The position numbers and the translations under genes were made by a program. Shown piece after piece: positions 6,401 through 7,633 of a DNA stretch of 7,633 nucleotides (the stretch's first letter is position 1; each line of letters begins with the position of its first letter). The notes below the pieces were generated by a model. That model had not been told where the DNA came from, made no database searches, and saw only the letters and a list, made by a program, of their open reading frames with translations. The DNA is from an uncultured Clostridia bacterium (GTDB lineage: Bacteria; Bacillota; Clostridia; Oscillospirales; Ruminococcaceae): NCBI GenBank assembly GCA_947302065.1, contig CAMYUO010000075.1:1-7633 (forward strand), written 5' to 3'.

Positions 6401-6495
6401 TTTGCGAAATTCGCATATTCTGTTTCATCACAGTTGACTTTTGTCTGCCTTTTGTGTTTGAGGTTATGAAAGTGATATAAAGCGCATGATTTTGA

Positions 6496-6532
6496 TATAA
6501 TTTACTGTGCGGAATGTGTTAAAATAAACACA
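6496..6532 (+). promoter_or_regulatory. extended -10 promoter and downstream inverted repeat before the GH5 gene
   Basis: TG-A-TATAAT (-10 at 6496-6501) has no recognisable -35 at 17 bases. Just after the expected transcription start a perfect inverted repeat TGTGTT-N6-AACACA (6515-6532) is placed where a sugar-responsive repressor could bind. AAGGAGGG follows 6 bases before the ATG at 6554. The rest of the 200-base spacer after the htpG terminator holds only the short palindrome at 6403-6415. Confidence 0.5.
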
Positions 6533-6553
6533 ACAATTTAAGGAGGGACTTGC

Positions 6554-7576
6554 ATGAAAAAGTTTGAAGGATATATCCACGGCATAGATCTCGGCGGCTG
6601 GCTGTCACAGTGCGATTACTCGCAGGACAGGCTGGACAATTTTATTAAGGAAGAAGACATCGCTAAAATCAAAAGCTGGGGACTCGATCATGTCAGAGTT
6701 CCCGTTGATTATAACATATTCCAGAATGAAGACGGAAGCCTTATCCAGACAGGCTTTGACTGCGTGCAGAGATGTATTGACTGGTGCGGAAAGTACGGTC
6801 TGAATATGATCCTCGACCTGCACAAGACAAGAGGTTTTTCGTTTGACAAATATCACGGCGAGAAGAACTTTTTCAATGACGAGAACCTGCAGCAGCTGTT
6901 CTGCGATTTGTGGGAAGAGTTCGCAAAGCGCTATGTGAAATATCAGGACAGGGTAGCTTTCGAGCTGCTCAACGAGGTCACCGAGCCGTCATATATCGAC
7001 GCCTGGAACGCTATCTCCAACAAGGCGATCTCCGTTATCAGAAAGTACAGCAAGGACATCAGCATAATCGTCGGCAGCTATTGGAACAACTCGCTCGACT
7101 CGATGAAACATCTTGCAGATCCTGCTGATGAAAATGTCGTTTATACATTCCATTTCTACGATCCGCTCATCTTCACTCATCAGGGTGCTTACTGGGTGGA
7201 TGAGATGCCGAGGGATCTGAAACTTGCTTATCCCGAAAAGCTCAGCGTCTATAAGGAAAAGACCAACGAGATCGGACTTAACCTGCAGGATTTCCAGCAC
7301 ATCTCCGACGGCATGATCGGTGCTCAGTATTTTGAGGAGAGAATGTCCGAGGCAAAGAGAGTTGCCGAGGAAAGAAATGTTGCTGTTTACTGCGGCGAGT
7401 ACGGCGTTATCGAGCTTGCAGATGCGCAGTTTGCGCTCAACTGGTACAGGGATATCTGCACTGCATTCGATAAGTACGGCTTTGGCAGAGCAGCGTGGAC
7501 TTATAAGGAAATGGATTTCGGCATCAGCGACGCTCATATGGACAGCGTCCGTGACGAGCTGATAAAGCTGCTTTGA
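6554..7576 (+). CDS. glycoside hydrolase family 5 (cellulase-type), cytoplasmic
   Basis: A 340-residue single-domain (beta/alpha)8 retaining glycosidase of GH5 (Cellulase family). It should cleave beta-linked glucan or mannan oligosaccharides. Seen: HGIDLGGWLSQ at the first strand (9-19), VRVPVDY with conserved R48, LDLHK with H90, the acid/base in LLNE (N140-E141), HFYDP with H200 and Y202, the nucleophile in YCGEYG (E282), and AAWTYKEMDFG with W315, the sugar-stacking tryptophan. All catalytic residues are present. There is no signal peptide, carbohydrate-binding module or dockerin, and seven cysteines are present, so it probably acts inside the cell on imported oligosaccharides rather than on polymer. 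The start at 6554 has AAGGAGGG at ideal distance. It stands alone after htpG; substrate and subfamily are not assigned. Confidence 0.9.
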   Translation: MKKFEGYIHGIDLGGWLSQCDYSQDRLDNFIKEEDIAKIKSWGLDHVRVPVDYNIFQNEDGSLIQTGFDCVQRCIDWCGKYGLNMILDLHKTRGFSFDKYHGEKNFFNDENLQQLFCDLWEEFAKRYVKYQDRVAFELLNEVTEPSYIDAWNAISNKAISVIRKYSKDISIIVGSYWNNSLDSMKHLADPADENVVYTFHFYDPLIFTHQGAYWVDEMPRDLKLAYPEKLSVYKEKTNEIGLNLQDFQHISDGMIGAQYFEERMSEAKRVAEERNVAVYCGEYGVIELADAQFALNWYRDICTAFDKYGFGRAAWTYKEMDFGISDAHMDSVRDELIKLL

Positions 7577-7610
7577 TAAGTTGCTGGGGAGGACCCTTTT
7601 GAATAAAGCC

Positions 7611-7633
7611 GAGAACGGCATCGCCGTTCTCTC
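7611..7633 (+). terminator. probable GH5 terminator, cut by window edge
   Basis: GAGAACGGC (7611-7619) and GCCGTTCTC (7623-7631) make a perfect 9-bp stem with a 3-base loop, 34 bases after the GH5 stop codon. The window ends two bases later, so any T-run cannot be seen. Confidence 0.6.

Noticed and set aside
6989..7621. A 210-codon open frame on the minus strand over the GH5 gene
   Set aside because: It is antisense to a complete GH5 gene with catalytic motifs, runs through the terminator hairpin, has no ribosome binding site and resembles no protein family.
7584..7633. Start of another coding region from a TTG at about 7599
   Set aside because: GGGGAGGA lies upstream, but the frame runs straight through a perfect 9-bp hairpin just after a gene end; a terminator is the simpler reading.
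1..7633. CRISPR array, tRNA, rRNA, insertion sequence, toxin-antitoxin pair or phage genes
   Set aside because: No regularly spaced repeats, cloverleaf, transposase or matching gene pair could be found on either strand.

Overview
The window looks like chromosome from a gut or rumen Clostridia bacterium, most likely Ruminococcus or a close relative (Oscillospiraceae). This rests on moderate GC with AT-rich spacers, strong AAGGAGG/GGTGAT-type ribosome binding sites, consensus vegetative sigma promoters, a CIRCE-controlled htpG, an ECF-transporter S component and a signal-less GH5 glycosidase. The genus is an inference from gene style, not from a marker gene.

Layout, left to right. The first five genes plus the cut-off one lie on the minus strand. 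They are: the first 27 codons of an ABC-transporter permease (1-82); a small protein with two HU-like helix pairs and a C-terminal membrane anchor (115-414), probably co-transcribed with the permease from a promoter overlapped by a perfect inverted repeat; a gene-free spacer (about 484-757) with short palindromic repeats, a GC-rich hairpin and a terminator; a family 2 glycosyltransferase (758-1621); a phosphoribosyltransferase-fold protein with an altered PRPP loop and a cysteine cluster (1801-2433); an ECF S component (2577-3110); and a CPBP-family intramembrane protease (3213-4241). Two genes then run on the plus strand: htpG (4460-6349) behind a perfect CIRCE operator, and a cytoplasmic GH5 glycoside hydrolase (6554-7576).

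Most genes look like separate transcription units. The glycosyltransferase, phosphoribosyltransferase, S component, CPBP protease and htpG each have a readable -35/-10 promoter, and the small anchored gene and GH5 have extended -10 elements. Intrinsic terminators follow the glycosyltransferase, phosphoribosyltransferase, S component and htpG, and probably GH5. The CPBP gene has no clear terminator, so read-through into the S-component gene is possible. CPBP and htpG diverge from a shared 218-base control region.

The genes do not form one obvious pathway. The common thread is household and envelope work: transport, protein quality control, glycan transfer and sugar breakdown. No CRISPR array, insertion sequence, tRNA, rRNA or clear multi-gene new system is visible. 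The points most worth a second look are the HU-like membrane-anchored protein, the phosphoribosyltransferase lacking its acidic PRPP residues, the intergenic repeats at 572-720, and several unassigned operator-like inverted repeats at promoters.
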